NCBI GenBank assembly: GCA_036250195.1
Contig: JAVHZZ010000005.1
Location: 128,278,098 to 128,342,097, forward strand
Source of the DNA: Mixophyes australis
Lineage: Eukaryota; Chordata; Amphibia; Anura; Limnodynastidae
Reading direction: 5' to 3'
Length of the DNA stretch: 64,000 nucleotides
In this document: positions 41,520 through 52,642 of the stretch, piece by piece
Numbering within the stretch: the first letter of the stretch is position 1
Layout: the number at the start of each line of letters is the position of its first letter
Program-made: the position numbers and the translations under genes
Notes under the pieces: model-generated
What the model was told of the DNA's origin: nothing
Seen by the model: only the letters and a program-made list of their open reading frames with translations
The model's database searches: none

Positions 41520-44500
41520 CATCATTCAAACCATATTAGATAGAATGCCCTGGTTTTATCTTCTGAAGAGTAAATCGGGTCGTCCATGGACATATAAAAG
41601 TCTAATCTTTTGAACCATTCTTTAATAGGAGGGGCAGTTGTTGACTTCCAATGTACCGGTATCACAGCCTTTGCTGCACTACTCAAATATTTCACAGTAG
41701 ATTTTTTTGTATTGAGAAATGGGTATTTTGGAGTCATTTAATAGTCAATAACCTGGACAATTTGGAATAGCAGTACCCACAATTTCACTAGAAAGGAGTA
41801 TAACAGTATCCCAAAAAGGCCTAAGAGACGGACACGTCCACCAAATATGCAATGGAGCGCCCGGCTCTCTCTGGCATCTCCAATAAAGATCTGGAAATCC
41901 CGGCAACTTTTTCGCTAGGACGCTGGGATACCGGTACCACCGAGACAACATTTTTACATTGCGTTTCCACTACTTGCACACACACAGAGCTAGCTTTTGT
42001 AAGTTGGAATATTTTGTTCTAATCCGACTCCGAAATAATAACTCCCAACTCGCGCTCCCATTCACCTGTGAATTTTGGTAATTTACAGAAGGAACGTTCA
42101 ATTAATAAACTATATATAGCGGATAATGTGTATTTTGGGTGTTGAGTGTCCATGCATAAGGACTCAAATTGTGTGTGTGTTCGTCCTGCGAACTCCCGAA
42201 TACCAGGGGAGCCTATAAAATGTTTCATCTGTAAGCATCTCCATATGTCTGAATTGGGTAAGTCCCATTTCAATTGCAGATCAGCAAAAGGTATAACCCA
42301 TGAGAGACCCACCAGCTGGCCGATACGCGTACTCACTGCTTGTACCCATCAGTGAAAGGCCCGTTTTGTGCACCCTGGGGGAAATTCTGAATTATCGAAG
42401 AGTGGAGTCAAGGGTGAATATTTTGTTGAAATATGTGGTATATTCCGTAATCTGGACCACCTTGTCAAGGTAGGGGCAATAATGGTGTTTAATAATAGAA
42501 AAACATGGATGCCATGGGGTAAATTTGATCTGTGATCTTAATGTGTGTCCCTCAATCCACACCCATTGTTTATCTGGTCCCCCTCTCATCCAGTCAAGAA
42601 CCCTGTTTAGCATGAGGGCATCGCAATAAGTTAAGAAATGTGGCAGTTTTAAACCACCAACATGTTTACGTCTAGACAGGATATCATGTTTAAACCAGGG
42701 TCTTCTGCCTCTCCAAAGTGTCTTATAGCTCTATGTATGTCATTAAACCACGCGGCAGGAATATGAACCAGAAGTGCATGTAATAAATATAAGACTCTAG
42801 GCAATAGATTCATTTTCACTATATTTACTCAACCTATCAGCGTAAAGTCCTTCAGAAGCCAGTCTCTCAAATTTTTCCGAATGGCAGCGGTAATAGGAAG
42901 GAAATTGTCTGCATATATCTTTGAGAGGTCTTTGTTTATAATCACCCCCATATATTTAAGTTCGGTAGGATGCCAAACAAAGGGGAAAGCTGGCGTCAGA
43001 CCTTCAACTACCACCAGAGATGTTGTAATATTGATGGCCACGGATTTTGAATAGTTAACCTTAAAATTAGAGAGTTCTCAGAATATTTGAAATTCCGACA
43101 TCAAATTCGGTATTGAAATTACCGAGTTTGTAAGGACCGCAAGGAGATCGTCTGCAAACAGAGCTAGTTTAAATTCCCTATCTCCTAGCTTCAAGCCCAA
43201 AATATCTTTGTTCAGTATAATGGCCCCCGCCAAAGCCTTCATACACAGAATAAAAATCATTGGGGACAGGGGACAACCCTGTCTTGTCCCATTAGTAATG
43301 TTAACTGGCTCTGACAAATCACTATTAACCCGGACCCTGGCCGTCGGATGTGAGTACAACATTTGGATCCATGCTAAACTTAAGGGGCCTAAACCTAATG
43401 ACGAAGTATGCCCATCATAAAATCCTAATCTATTCAGTCGAACAATTTCTCCGCGTCGGTAGATATTAGTACCATCGGTGTATTAGTAGATGTTGCACAC
43501 TGGATTAAATCTAAATCTTTTGTTGTATTATCTTGTGTCTCCCGACCCGGAACGAAACCTACCTGATCTGAGTGAATTTTCTGGGGCAAGAAGATTTTCA
43601 GTCTATTAGCTATAAGTTTGGCATATAATTTTAAATCAACATTTAACAATGATATGGTCTATAGCTAGGGTATAGCGCTAGATCCTTTCCTTCTTTAGGT
43701 ATTATCGTGATATGTACTACCAGGGAGTGGCGCGAGAAATGAGATATCGAGTTGAAGGCCTGAAGCATAATTGCCATTAATTGAGTTTTAAAGGTTATAT
43801 AATATGATACCGTAAAACCGTCAGGGCCAGGGCTCTTCCGAGAAGGGTTTGTCTTGAGTCCTTCCTCTAGTTCTCCAAGGGAGAAGAGAGCCTCCAACAT
43901 TTGTACACTCTGCATCTAATGTAGGAAAGTCACACCTGTTAAGGTAGTTGGCTATAGATTCCTGTCTAAGTGAGCGTGTTTAAGTCACTATTGAGGTTAT
44001 AAAGCTCAGAATAATAAGTGAATGCCGCGGCTATGTCCGATGAGGGGGTACACAGTTTCCCGGTACCTGATTTAATACAGGGTATATATAATTGTGATCT
44101 TTGAGCTCTCAGAGCACGAGCCAAGAGTTTACCAGGTTTATCCCCCCATTGAAAGAACTTGTTGCAGCATTTACGGTAGTCAAACTTTAACTTATCAGAT
44201 AGCAATTTATTTAATGCCTCTCTGACTTCAGCTAACTAAGCCAGAGTGCTCCCCTCCTGTGAAACTTTGTCTCATCTCTAAAGATTTGATTTTCTCGAGA
44301 AAGGTGTTTTGGTAAGCAATTTTTTGTTTTTTCATAAGCGTACCCAACTGTATAAATTTTCTACTTATAACACATTTGTGAGCTCATAAAGAAATTTCAG
44401 AAACCTCAGGAGTGTTATTCAAATTGATATATTCTTCTATTGCCGCCTCAATTTGGGCTCTATTAATTGGGCGTCTTGGATTAAGAGTTCATTCATTCTC

Positions 44501-45276
44501 GATGCATATATTCTACGGCCCGGGTGTGTTAGTGACAGTGACATGTAAACCGGGGCGTGATCAGACCACGTGGTCTGACCTATCTTCACTTCCTTTAGTA
44601 GGGTTAAAGAAGTATGATGTAAGAAGAAATAGTCTAGACGTGAATAAATGTTGTGTGAATGTGAAAAGAAAGTATAATCCTGTTCAAGAGGGTGTTTAAG
44701 CCTCCATGTATCGACCGGCTGGTGTTCGTGTAAGATGTGCCTCAACTTGCGATGCACCTTCTCAGAATATCTGGGCGACCAAGATGGAGCATCTACCGCA
44801 GGTTGGAGAATCCAATTAAAGTCACGCATATAATAAGGATGCCCTCTCTTTAGGGGATCCACTCTATCCAGCATGGTTTCTAAGAAAACAGATTGATTAC
44901 TATTTGGAGTATATACATTCGTAAAAGATTGGTTAAAGATCTTATATTTCAAAACGAAACCTCTACCTGCCTGTAGCTTATGTTTAGTAATATTCTTGAG
45001 AGAGGCGCCTAGAGAGAAGAATGGCAACTCCCAGCGTTTTACCCTCCGGGTTATTACAAGTAAGTACATGGGGTAGTGGTGGTTACATAACCGGGGCTCA
45101 GAGACCAACTTAAAATGCGTTTCTTGTATAAATGCCACATCTATCTTGGTAGATATCAGGTCTCTGAACAACCTGTATCTCTTTTCTGGGATATTTAGAC
45201 CCTTAACATTAACTGAAAGAAACCCTATATATGCATTGCATAACCCCTGAACAAGCAGAGTATGAGTCCAGGCCAC
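41520..45276 (-). pseudogene. L1 ORF2: endonuclease-reverse transcriptase (broken)
   Basis: From 45276 the frame stays open for 279 codons and covers the endonuclease: GFLSVNVKGLNIPEKRYRLF, QETHFKL, MRDFNW (usual GDFN, so Gly is Arg), YSRLDYFFL and TWSDHAPVYM. Reverse transcriptase pieces follow in other frames: SPGPDGFT (43840), HSDQVGFVPGRETQDNT (43570) and STDAEKLFD, NGTRQGCPLSPMIF (43290), LALFADDLLAVL (43160) with both catalytic Asp, and WHPTELKYMGVII (42980). The C-terminal part is worn to 41520. It is a different L1 subfamily from 823-5342, as spacer and 5'UTR differ. Confidence 0.88.
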
Positions 45277-46017
45277 CCAAGTGGGTGTTAGTGGGAAGGG
45301 GAGGGAAAGAAGGAGAAGAGCGGGAAAGAGGGTTAGGTAATAAAAATAAAAGTAAAAAATAAACCAGTATTAATAATATTAGCATCTGAGTAAAATACTC
45401 ATTAAATGTAGACATTAGAAAAAGAGTGCTTCGGAGAAACACGAGCCTAAGCCCAGTCATGCTCCGGAAAAACCTGTGTGGTCAGGGGGTACTGGGGGGA
45501 TTGATGACCGTGACAATCAAACAAAACCAACAAATTCTTCCTTGTGTGCTAAAACTTATGTAACCTCAAAGGAGGATACCTTATACAGCAACTATAACAG
45601 TAGTTATGAGAACGAAACTTAGAAATTTAGAAGAATTACACTACAAGCATAAACAAATTTCTTAATTAAAGAGTTATATACTTCTTGATCTTCTCTCAGA
45701 GACTATAGTGCTTGGAATGAACAAAAAGTACAAAGTGCCATTTACGTATCTAACTCAAACTGGAGTAAGGTCAGGGCGACCAAGAAGATCCTCTGTTGAT
45801 CTCTCTAACGGACAACCAATGTACCCTCCCACTGGAGGGGAGGTTGGGCCTCTATACAGGCACTTTGTGGCAAAAAGAAAGAGGACAGCATTTACTTTGC
45901 CAACAGGGCAGCCTCGGACCAAATGTTTGAGAAGTCTATCTATGTAGATCAACAGAGGCACGTGATTCACATGCGAAACCCTACAACTATAAAGAGCGTA
46001 TGATGCTCTGAGAGGCT

Positions 46018-47018
46018 TCAGGTGTCTTCCTGCGATGGCCGGTTCTGACGTTTTTGAGGGGTTTTCCTTTGTTTCCCAACTTGTCGGAATCTTTCCTCAG
46101 CCTGTGGTGCCGTAAACGAGGGCATATGCAAGGTTGACTCTAGCCATTCAGGAAGCGAAATATTTTGAATATCAAATGCAAGGCAAAAAGCAATGAGTTC
46201 TGATGGCTCTCTTAAGGATGCAGCTCTTCCTTCGTGGACCACCTGCAGTTGAAATGGGAAGCCCTAACGATATTTGATATTTTTCTTCCGCAGTTCTTCA
46301 GTCAGAGGCTTAAGCATTTGTCTTTGCTGGAGCGTATGCCATGAGAGATCTTAAAACACCTGAATAGCCTGGTCGTTAAACTTGAGACCATCCAGTTGCC
46401 ATAATTTCCATAGAGTTTCATCCTTCTAAGCAAAGTAGTGTAAACGGCAAATGACATCCCTGGGGTGTTCCAAGGGAGCTCTTCTTGGCCTCAGAGCTCC
46501 GTGGGCTCTGTCAAAGGTAATCACGTTGTCCTGAAGGTTTTCCAGGACTTTGTTGAAGATTTTTGTAAGGGCGTCCACTAGGCCTTGAGCATGTACATCT
46601 TCTGGCAGCCCTCTGATTCTCAAATTATTCCTACGACCTCAAGTATCCATATCATCAAGCTTGTACTGGAACCACTGCAGTGCTTTTGCTTGCACAGTTA
46701 CCGTGGATTGCAGTAATCCATAACGGTGATCCTATGCTTCTTTACGTTCTTCCAAGGTCACCAACCTTTGAGCCAAATGAGCAATATCTGCTTGAAGTGT
46801 AGCAACTTCTTGTCGGACCACCTCTTGTATCTTTGCCTCCAATATCTCAAAGTCTTTTTTAGAAAGTACTTATTTTTTTGTAGGCAAAGCACGGAGTAGC
46901 TGCATGACTTCTGCTAAGTCAGGTTGGTCTTTGGTTGGTGATGACTCAACAGTTTGTGTCTTTTTTTTGCGATAGACTCAGGTGTGGATGGCTGAGAGGC
47001 GCTATTAGATGATGCCAT
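46018..47018 (-). pseudogene. L1 ORF1: RNA-binding protein (broken)
   Basis: The ATG at 47018 gives MASSNSASQPSTPESIAKK. A coiled-coil-like stretch follows, EILEAKIQEVVRQEVATLQA then DIAHLAQRLVTLEERK, before NNLRIRGLPEDVHAQGLVDA (about 46630), FDRAHGALRPRRAPLEHPRD then VICRLHYF, and a C-terminal part to 46018. Domain order matches L1 ORF1 (coiled coil, RRM, C-terminal domain). Stops and frameshifts at about 46930, 46720 and 46420. Confidence 0.8.
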
Positions 47019-48036
47019 GTCGCTTGATTCTGAGATGGTTGATGATTTCAAGAATGTACATAGTTCTGAGCGTTGAGGAGTTGTTTACTTTCTGGTAACT
47101 CTCTTGGTGTTTCCTTTCTTGTTTCGGCCTATCTAGATTCTCAGATTATGCACTTCGTACTTTACAAAAATTCAACCATTTGTCAGTTGTAGTGTATGTA
47201 AAAAGCATGGATTGTCACCGATCACTACCCCCCAATGTTGACCTTAGGCAGTCACAACAGCCACACATCAATTGTTAGTACATTAATGTGTCATCTTCCC
47301 AGTAAAGATATTCACTACCTCTAGTCTTGTTATTTATGCTGATACCTTTTGCTTGGAGTATCTCTCACACTTCACAATCAACCAGAGGCCACTAGTTGGC
47401 AGCAAACTCACAGTCACCAGTGTAAACAACAGATAATTCCAACCTGCTCCAACTCCTCTCTTTTAAGCACTAAACTGTAGTGTGCTCAGTGTTGGATACA
47501 AGCAAACTGTTACTCACTGCCCACCACCTGTATCAAGCACATGGGGACTTCCGGGAGGGACTCACAGCAAGAAGACCGAAGCCACACGCAGACACCTCCC
47601 AGCATCCAAAGCGTCAGGAGCCGCCGGAAAAGAAGCAGGGCAATGGAGATCAGCACTTCCGGCTCTGCCAGTGCGGATATAAATATGCAGCGGCTGCCTC
47701 CACATACCCCGTCGGCCAGTCCGGATCCACCTCCGAAATGCAGCCAACCCTTTGTGGCATGCAGGAAGCCAGCAGGTAGGTAGCAAAGTTTCCTCAGGTG
47801 CGCATCCCTACAGTAAAGGCAAGCAGAACCTGGTGGGTGTCCCAAAAGAGAAGTCTGGTGTCTGCTGAAATAGGCGCGGAGCACCCAAAAGTACTGGCGG
47901 CGCTCCCTGGGAGATTCCTCACACTTGTGGTGTAACGAGGGGCTAAAAAGTCACCGCCAAACTGGAGCATTGTCTCCAAAGTTGAGGCGCTCTCTGCTTC
48001 GCCAACCACTTGGTATGGCTGCCAGGCCACGCCCCC
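47019..48036 (-). promoter_or_regulatory. L1 5'UTR / internal promoter region
   Basis: GC-rich upstream region of the complete L1, with CpG-containing stretches at 47500-48036 and the start GGGGGCGTGGCC. This is where the internal promoter of a young L1 lies. Several open frames of 60-120 codons on both strands here have no family signature and fit GC-rich non-coding sequence. Confidence 0.65.
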
Positions 48037-48450
48037 TATCGTAGATTTCTAAGGTGCCACAGTGCTCCACAGTGCCGTACAGTTGGGAAAACAATACATA
48101 CATAAAACAGGGACATACGAGGTAGACAAAAAAATGCAGACATGAAAACAAAGGGTATGAAGGACCCTTATTAGAGAGTTTACATTCTAAGTGGAAGAGG
48201 GCACAGCTGAAACAAGTGGAGTAAATGTGTTTCAGAGTGGAGATTGGAATAGTTGTGAGGGTGCATTAGTGTGAATAGTGTTATTGGGGATAAGGTCACT
48301 TCTAATGAAGAGATGGGTTTTCAAAGAGCATCTAAAGATTTGAAGGCTGGGAAAGTCTGATTTGAGCGTGGTAGAGAATTCCATAAGCGGGGAGCAGCAC
48401 GGAAGAAGTCTTTTAGGCAGGATTGAGAGGTGGTTAGTCAAGACAAGGCG
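48037..48450 (-). pseudogene. LINE (L2/CR1-type) 3' part
   Basis: Minus-strand code around 48400-48290 reads RLLPCCSPLMEFSTTLKSDF and FRCSLKTHLFIRS, the same closing motif as 38840-39166. Toward 48050 it ends in CCGTACAGTTGGG-type 3' sequence, which lines up with the GCGCCGTACAAGG box at 22990. Its (ATT)n tail is at 41119-41160, beyond the L1. Confidence 0.75.
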
Positions 48451-48786
48451 CTGATAATTACTATATAAATAAAGGTTAAGAATCCCATTACTGAATATTT
48501 ACTAAGTCGGAGGGATAATTCTAAATCTGCTGGTATTGCTTGAGGGATGCAGCTTGATTCTGTCAAGTCTACTCCAGTGTAGATACTGCAGGGGTAAATT
48601 CTTTTACAGGATCATCCGTTAGTTTGTTTGATAAAAAGTGGTTTGATTGAATAGAGTGATATTTGTCTAATTTGCCAAAGCTTGGAAAAAATTTTGGTTG
48701 TGTTGGTTGCTGTTTATACGATACTAAATTATTTTTCGCATTTAAATTGTTTTCCTACTCATAGTTTCCTTTTTTTTAACACACAG
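48451..48786. other. ptpn3 intron, no feature seen
   Basis: AT-rich intron ending in the acceptor tract of exon f. Confidence 0.6.
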
Positions 48787-48907
48787 CTGAGCTTGGAGAC
48801 TACAATTCTTCAGTGCATTTTACAGGACACTTATCAAATACAAAATGTATTCCCAGTCAAGACAAAGATTTTTTAAGCAAAGTAGAATCCCTGCACAAAC
48901 AACACAG
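48787..48907 (+). CDS. ptpn3: ptpn3 exon f (FERM F2)
   Basis: This 121-base exon follows AACACACAG and ends before GTAATC. It encodes (S)[16 protein letters not shown] and later [14 protein letters not shown]. It starts two bases into the serine codon and ends two bases into the next serine codon, which fits exons e and g. The segment matches the variable part of F2 and the L-x-x-x-H helix before the last F2 helix. Confidence 0.92.
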
Positions 48908-50112
48908 GTAATCATTTTCTTGGTCATCTTATTTCTTTTAAGGTTTGTGGTCTCTATAACTGCTTAGTGCACCATCATGATTAAAGCTTTTATTCAACCT
49001 GGTTAACACAATTTATTTACACATGTCCATAGCATTGTATGTGGAGCCTTGGCAATGTCATTAACCAGAAACCTGTTCTGTGCAGAAGTATTGTAAATTG
49101 ACCTCTTACTGATTTAGTGAAGTTGGTACTATATTCTTTGTCAAAATCTGGTGGGTGGGCTGCCATGTATATTTCTTCAACAATCTTTACCTTGGCTATT
49201 CTTTTTTGGAGTGACCTATTTGCAGCAAGACCTTCTCAAGCTTTTGTTGTCTTTAATCTTTCGACAGGGCACTAGCTATAGTTCACCTCAAGGATATACC
49301 CAGATATTTCTTAATCCCCTAGACAAAAAATTGATTTGCAAGCCAGTCCCTTGTTACACTCTACCCACAAATCTCTGCATGACCCATAAACCAACACTTT
49401 AAGAAGTACTTCACACAAAATGTAAAACATAATTTTGGGTGATGTTAACTAAGTTATGGTTGAATACTAAGCTTAAACTGCCATTGGAGGTCCAGTAGGT
49501 CCCTGAAAAGCTCCTCTGATCCACTGCTGCTCTTGTACCTTCTTCAGAGTACGGTAACACCCTTCCCAAGTGAACCTCCAGTGAATATAACTATGTGTGG
49601 TCCCTCAAAACTGAATTTTAAAATTTATATGGAATTGTTCTTTAACAATTACTCGTTCTTCAGGCATTGGATGATATTAATAGTAATATACATAAATTAT
49701 ACATACTCCGGAACTGCTGAAAGTGATTTCCATCTAGCTAAATTAATATACAGTAAAAATTATGCTGATCCTGGTAGCCACTATGGTTTCCTCTGGTTCT
49801 GCCGCTCCCCACGATCAGTCACATGGGTTACTATGGATATCGTTTTTCTCTTGGCGGAACCTTTCTTTTCCCAAACTCCCTGTTTTCTTTATGTTTATAT
49901 GCGTCTCTGTCCTTCGGCTTTTGCAATAATTTCTGAATCTCACCATAGTGAAGTCCCAGGGTGGCAGTGAGTATTTACCTTGGCCAAGAGGACTTATCCT
50001 TTTTGATCTTTATAGACAAGAGAAAATATGAAGGATAGCATATTTTAATTTTCGATAGTGACAAATAGTAAATCTATCCTGCAGTTAACAAGCATTGCAT
50101 ATCTTTTTTTAG
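48908..50112. other. ptpn3 intron, no feature seen
   Basis: Contains a 145-codon open frame (49533-49970) without similarity I know; no repeat ends recognised. Confidence 0.5.
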
Positions 50113-50200
50113 TGGCCTTGGACAAACGGAAGCAGAGTCATGCTACATTAACATTGCAAGAACGCTTGAATTCTATGGAGTTGAAATGCACAGTGGTAGA
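50113..50200 (+). CDS. ptpn3: ptpn3 exon g (FERM F2 end)
   Basis: This 88-base exon follows a T-rich tract and AG and is followed by GTATGT. It encodes (S)[18 protein letters not shown] then [11 protein letters not shown] and ends in phase 0. The A-E-x-x-Y-L/I-x-x-A-R-x-L-x-x-Y-G-V-E pattern is the FERM signature at the F2 to F3 transition. Confidence 0.94.
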
Positions 50201-50365
50201 GTATGTTCGATCTATATGTATTTAGCAGATGCAAATTAAAGTTATGTGTGAATGTTGTAATAACATACAGTTACAATTTATTCTATGTGGATTATACAAC
50301 ACCAGTTAAGTATATCTAAAAATTTACCCTTGACATAAAATGTAGTAGGATAATAAGCTTTAGGG

Positions 50366-50979
50366 CAGTGTTAGCTAACCTGTGACACTCCAGGTGTTGT
50401 GAAACTACAAATCCCAGCATACCCTTCCAGCAATAAGCTGCTATATACAGGGCCGGTGCTAGGGTCCATGGTGCCCTAGGCACTTTGTCAAAATCGGCGC
50501 CCCCCTTCCCACAAAAATCAGTGCCCAACTCCCCCCCCCACGCGCCGCAGGAACACTTTGAAAATCGCCTCCCTCCTCCTCACGTCTTTCCTTACCTTGC
50601 CTCAACACCGCCGCCTCTCTGCTCCGTCTGCTCCCCTCCGCTCACTGACACTGTCGGGCCGTGATGATGATGTCACGGCCCGACAGTCAGTGAGTGGAGG
50701 GGAGGAGACAGAGCAGAGAGGCGGCGGTGGTGAGCAATAGCCTCTTCCATTCTCTCCATGGATGTATCTGAATGCTGTGCGGCGGCTGTGGAAGGTCAGC
50801 GGTCGCCGCACAGTTTTAAAGTAATTTTCATTCTCCTCCAGGCACCCTCCAGAGCCCGGCGCCCTAGGCAAGTGCCTAACCTTGCCTAATGGAAGCTCCG
50901 GGCCTGGCTATATATTGGCAAAGCATGCTGGGACTTGTAGTTTTACAACACCTGGAGTGTCACAGGTTAGCCAACACTG
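50366..50979. mobile_element. hAT MITE carrying a second hAT
   Basis: Ends CAGTGTTAGCTAACCTGTGA and the inverse CAGGTTAGCCAACACTG; duplication CTTTAGGG (50358-50365, 50980-50987). It is the family of 13388-13534, but a 459-bp hAT (50448-50906) with its own duplication splits the centre. Confidence 0.93.
50448..50906. mobile_element. Nested hAT MITE, 459 bp
   Basis: Ends CAGGGCCGGTGCTAGGG and GGAAGCTCCGGGCCTG, duplication GCTATATA (50440-50447, 50907-50914). The centre is an inverted repeat of about 55 bp per arm: CTCTGCTCCGTCTGCTCCCC (50614 on) against GGGGAGGAGACAGAGCAGAG (50699 on), with GTCGGGCCGTGA / TCACGGCCCGAC at the loop. Confidence 0.93.
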
Positions 50980-52553
50980 CTTTAGGGCAACCTAAATGCA
51001 GGATGCAAGAGGTACACTAACATAATTATGTATTATAATGTAGAACTTATGACCTCATGTAACAGTAAACATTGGCTGTTGACATTTTTCTTTATTACAC
51101 ATTGCTTCAGTGTTTGTTTCATAGCAACATAAGCAGAGAGAATTAATAGATATGCCAGTTGTGAAATGTTTTCTTTTACAAAGGGATGACCCATTATGTA
51201 GGAATACCCCTTTAAACTTTAAGTTTGTGTTGATCCTCCTTATACAGAATACAAAGCTGTACATATGCATTTTAATAATAACTGTCATGATATAACATTT
51301 CCCATGTGGCGACAAAATAATTGGCTAGAGTTAAAGTCCTTTACATGTTGACTATTTGAATTCATCTGAATGTTTTTTTAGATGAATGTCCATGTTAATA
51401 ATTTCTAATTTAGTGTCTGTCCATTAATAAACTACTGTATAAACACATTTTGTTGATTATTTGGGTTCTCTTAAGTATAACCGAAGGCCTTCAGTATAAC
51501 CTATTGCTATCAGATGTGGGATATACAGCTAATATTTGTGGACTTCTCAGGCCAGATAGTCATGTCAAAATATAATAAACATTTTCTTTGTAGTTTTTTT
51601 TTAAGCCAATTGAGTAGTTAGTTATAACCATTAGCATTCATTTAAATCAATCACCACTTTCATGTTTGCTGAAATAATACGAAGTTGAAAACACAAACCT
51701 ATCTAATGCAAAAATGCATTGCAATCTGCAGATATATGTATAATTAACAGTTCCCACACTAAGCCAAAATCTAAGATATGTGACATTGTGTGTGCTGTTC
51801 TTATTTAGTCTACTGTGTATGGAATAAAATACCTCTCCTTTGTATTACCCTATTTTATTCCATCATTGCCTGCAAGAACTTGTTGCTTATACAATATACA
51901 ATACAAAATGTTCATTGTCAGGGCTAAAAAAGTTTGGTAAAATTAAAGTGTGGGAGTGACAGAGATGGCATTTGTTATTCTTGAAAGAGGTATACAATGA
52001 ATACTGTCCTGTGTATATAAATGTTCTTGAATTTTGACACTTTTAACCTAGAAACAACCTGGACACTTTGTCATTGACTTATAAAAATAATATATACTGC
52101 ATGAGCATAGAAATAGTAATAACTTCTCTTTGACCACTTGCTCCACTTCCATCTCCTTATCTCATGATCAATCAGGATGGTGGTGGTGTAGGTAAAATAT
52201 GGTCTGGGGGATTTTTATCAGACCAACCTTTGTGATTAGTAAAAGAGCATGCCCATATAATGTTAAAATTAACCTGTGTGCTCTTTTCCATTAGCTAAAC
52301 AGGGAACTGCATGCAAAGAGCGTTTTCCCAGAGCTGCAGCTTTGCTGAAGCTGTGTCCAGAATGCTGCAGCCCTAGAGAAAACTAGAGGGGGGCTCTCAG
52401 AGAAGTTGCACCAGCCCACCAGGACATGCCCTATGTCTTGGGTAGGACAATCTGCCCATGTGCATAATCTTCCCTAAATACACCAACATATCCAGTACAT
52501 TATAAATCCCTTTAGAGTTCTGTTAAAAGCTGACTTCAATTATTTTTTTCCAG
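50980..52553. other. ptpn3 intron, no feature seen
   Basis: AT-rich intron between exons g and h. A GC-richer stretch at 52290-52440 has no recognised signature. Confidence 0.5.
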
Positions 52554-52642
52554 GATCTTCATAACTTAGACCTATTAATTGGAATTGCTTCAGCAGGCAT
52601 AGCAGTGTATAGAAAACAAATTTGCACCAGTTTTTATCAATG
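52554..52642 (+). CDS. ptpn3: ptpn3 exon h (FERM F3 start)
   Basis: This 89-base exon follows TTTTTTTCCAG and ends before GTGGGT. It encodes [20 protein letters not shown] then KQICTSFYQ and two bases of a tryptophan codon. This is the first strands of the PH-like F3 lobe, with the L-x-I-G-x-x-x-x-G motif. Confidence 0.94.

Larger units (their letters stand above)
41173..48036 (-). mobile_element. Full-length L1 LINE with 14-bp duplication
   Basis: TATCGTAGATTTCT stands at 41159-41172 and again at 48037-48050. Between them lies 6864 bp that, on the minus strand, begin GGGGGCGTGGCC at the 5' end and end with an A-rich tail (TTTTTT at 41173 on +). The order is 5'UTR (48036-47019), ORF1 (47018-46018), spacer, ORF2 (45276-41520) and a purine-rich 3'UTR. 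It jumped into a LINE 3' tail, cutting it from its (ATT)n. Both ORFs have frameshifts and stops, so it was copied complete and decayed in place. Confidence 0.92.

Noticed and set aside
47480..47884. Several overlapping frames on both strands in a GC-rich stretch
   Set aside because: L1 5'UTR; open in many frames because of GC content, and no family signature.
49533..49970. 145-codon open frame on the plus strand between ptpn3 exons f and g
   Set aside because: No similarity I recognise, intronic, and AT-rich composition like the flanks; it is likely chance.
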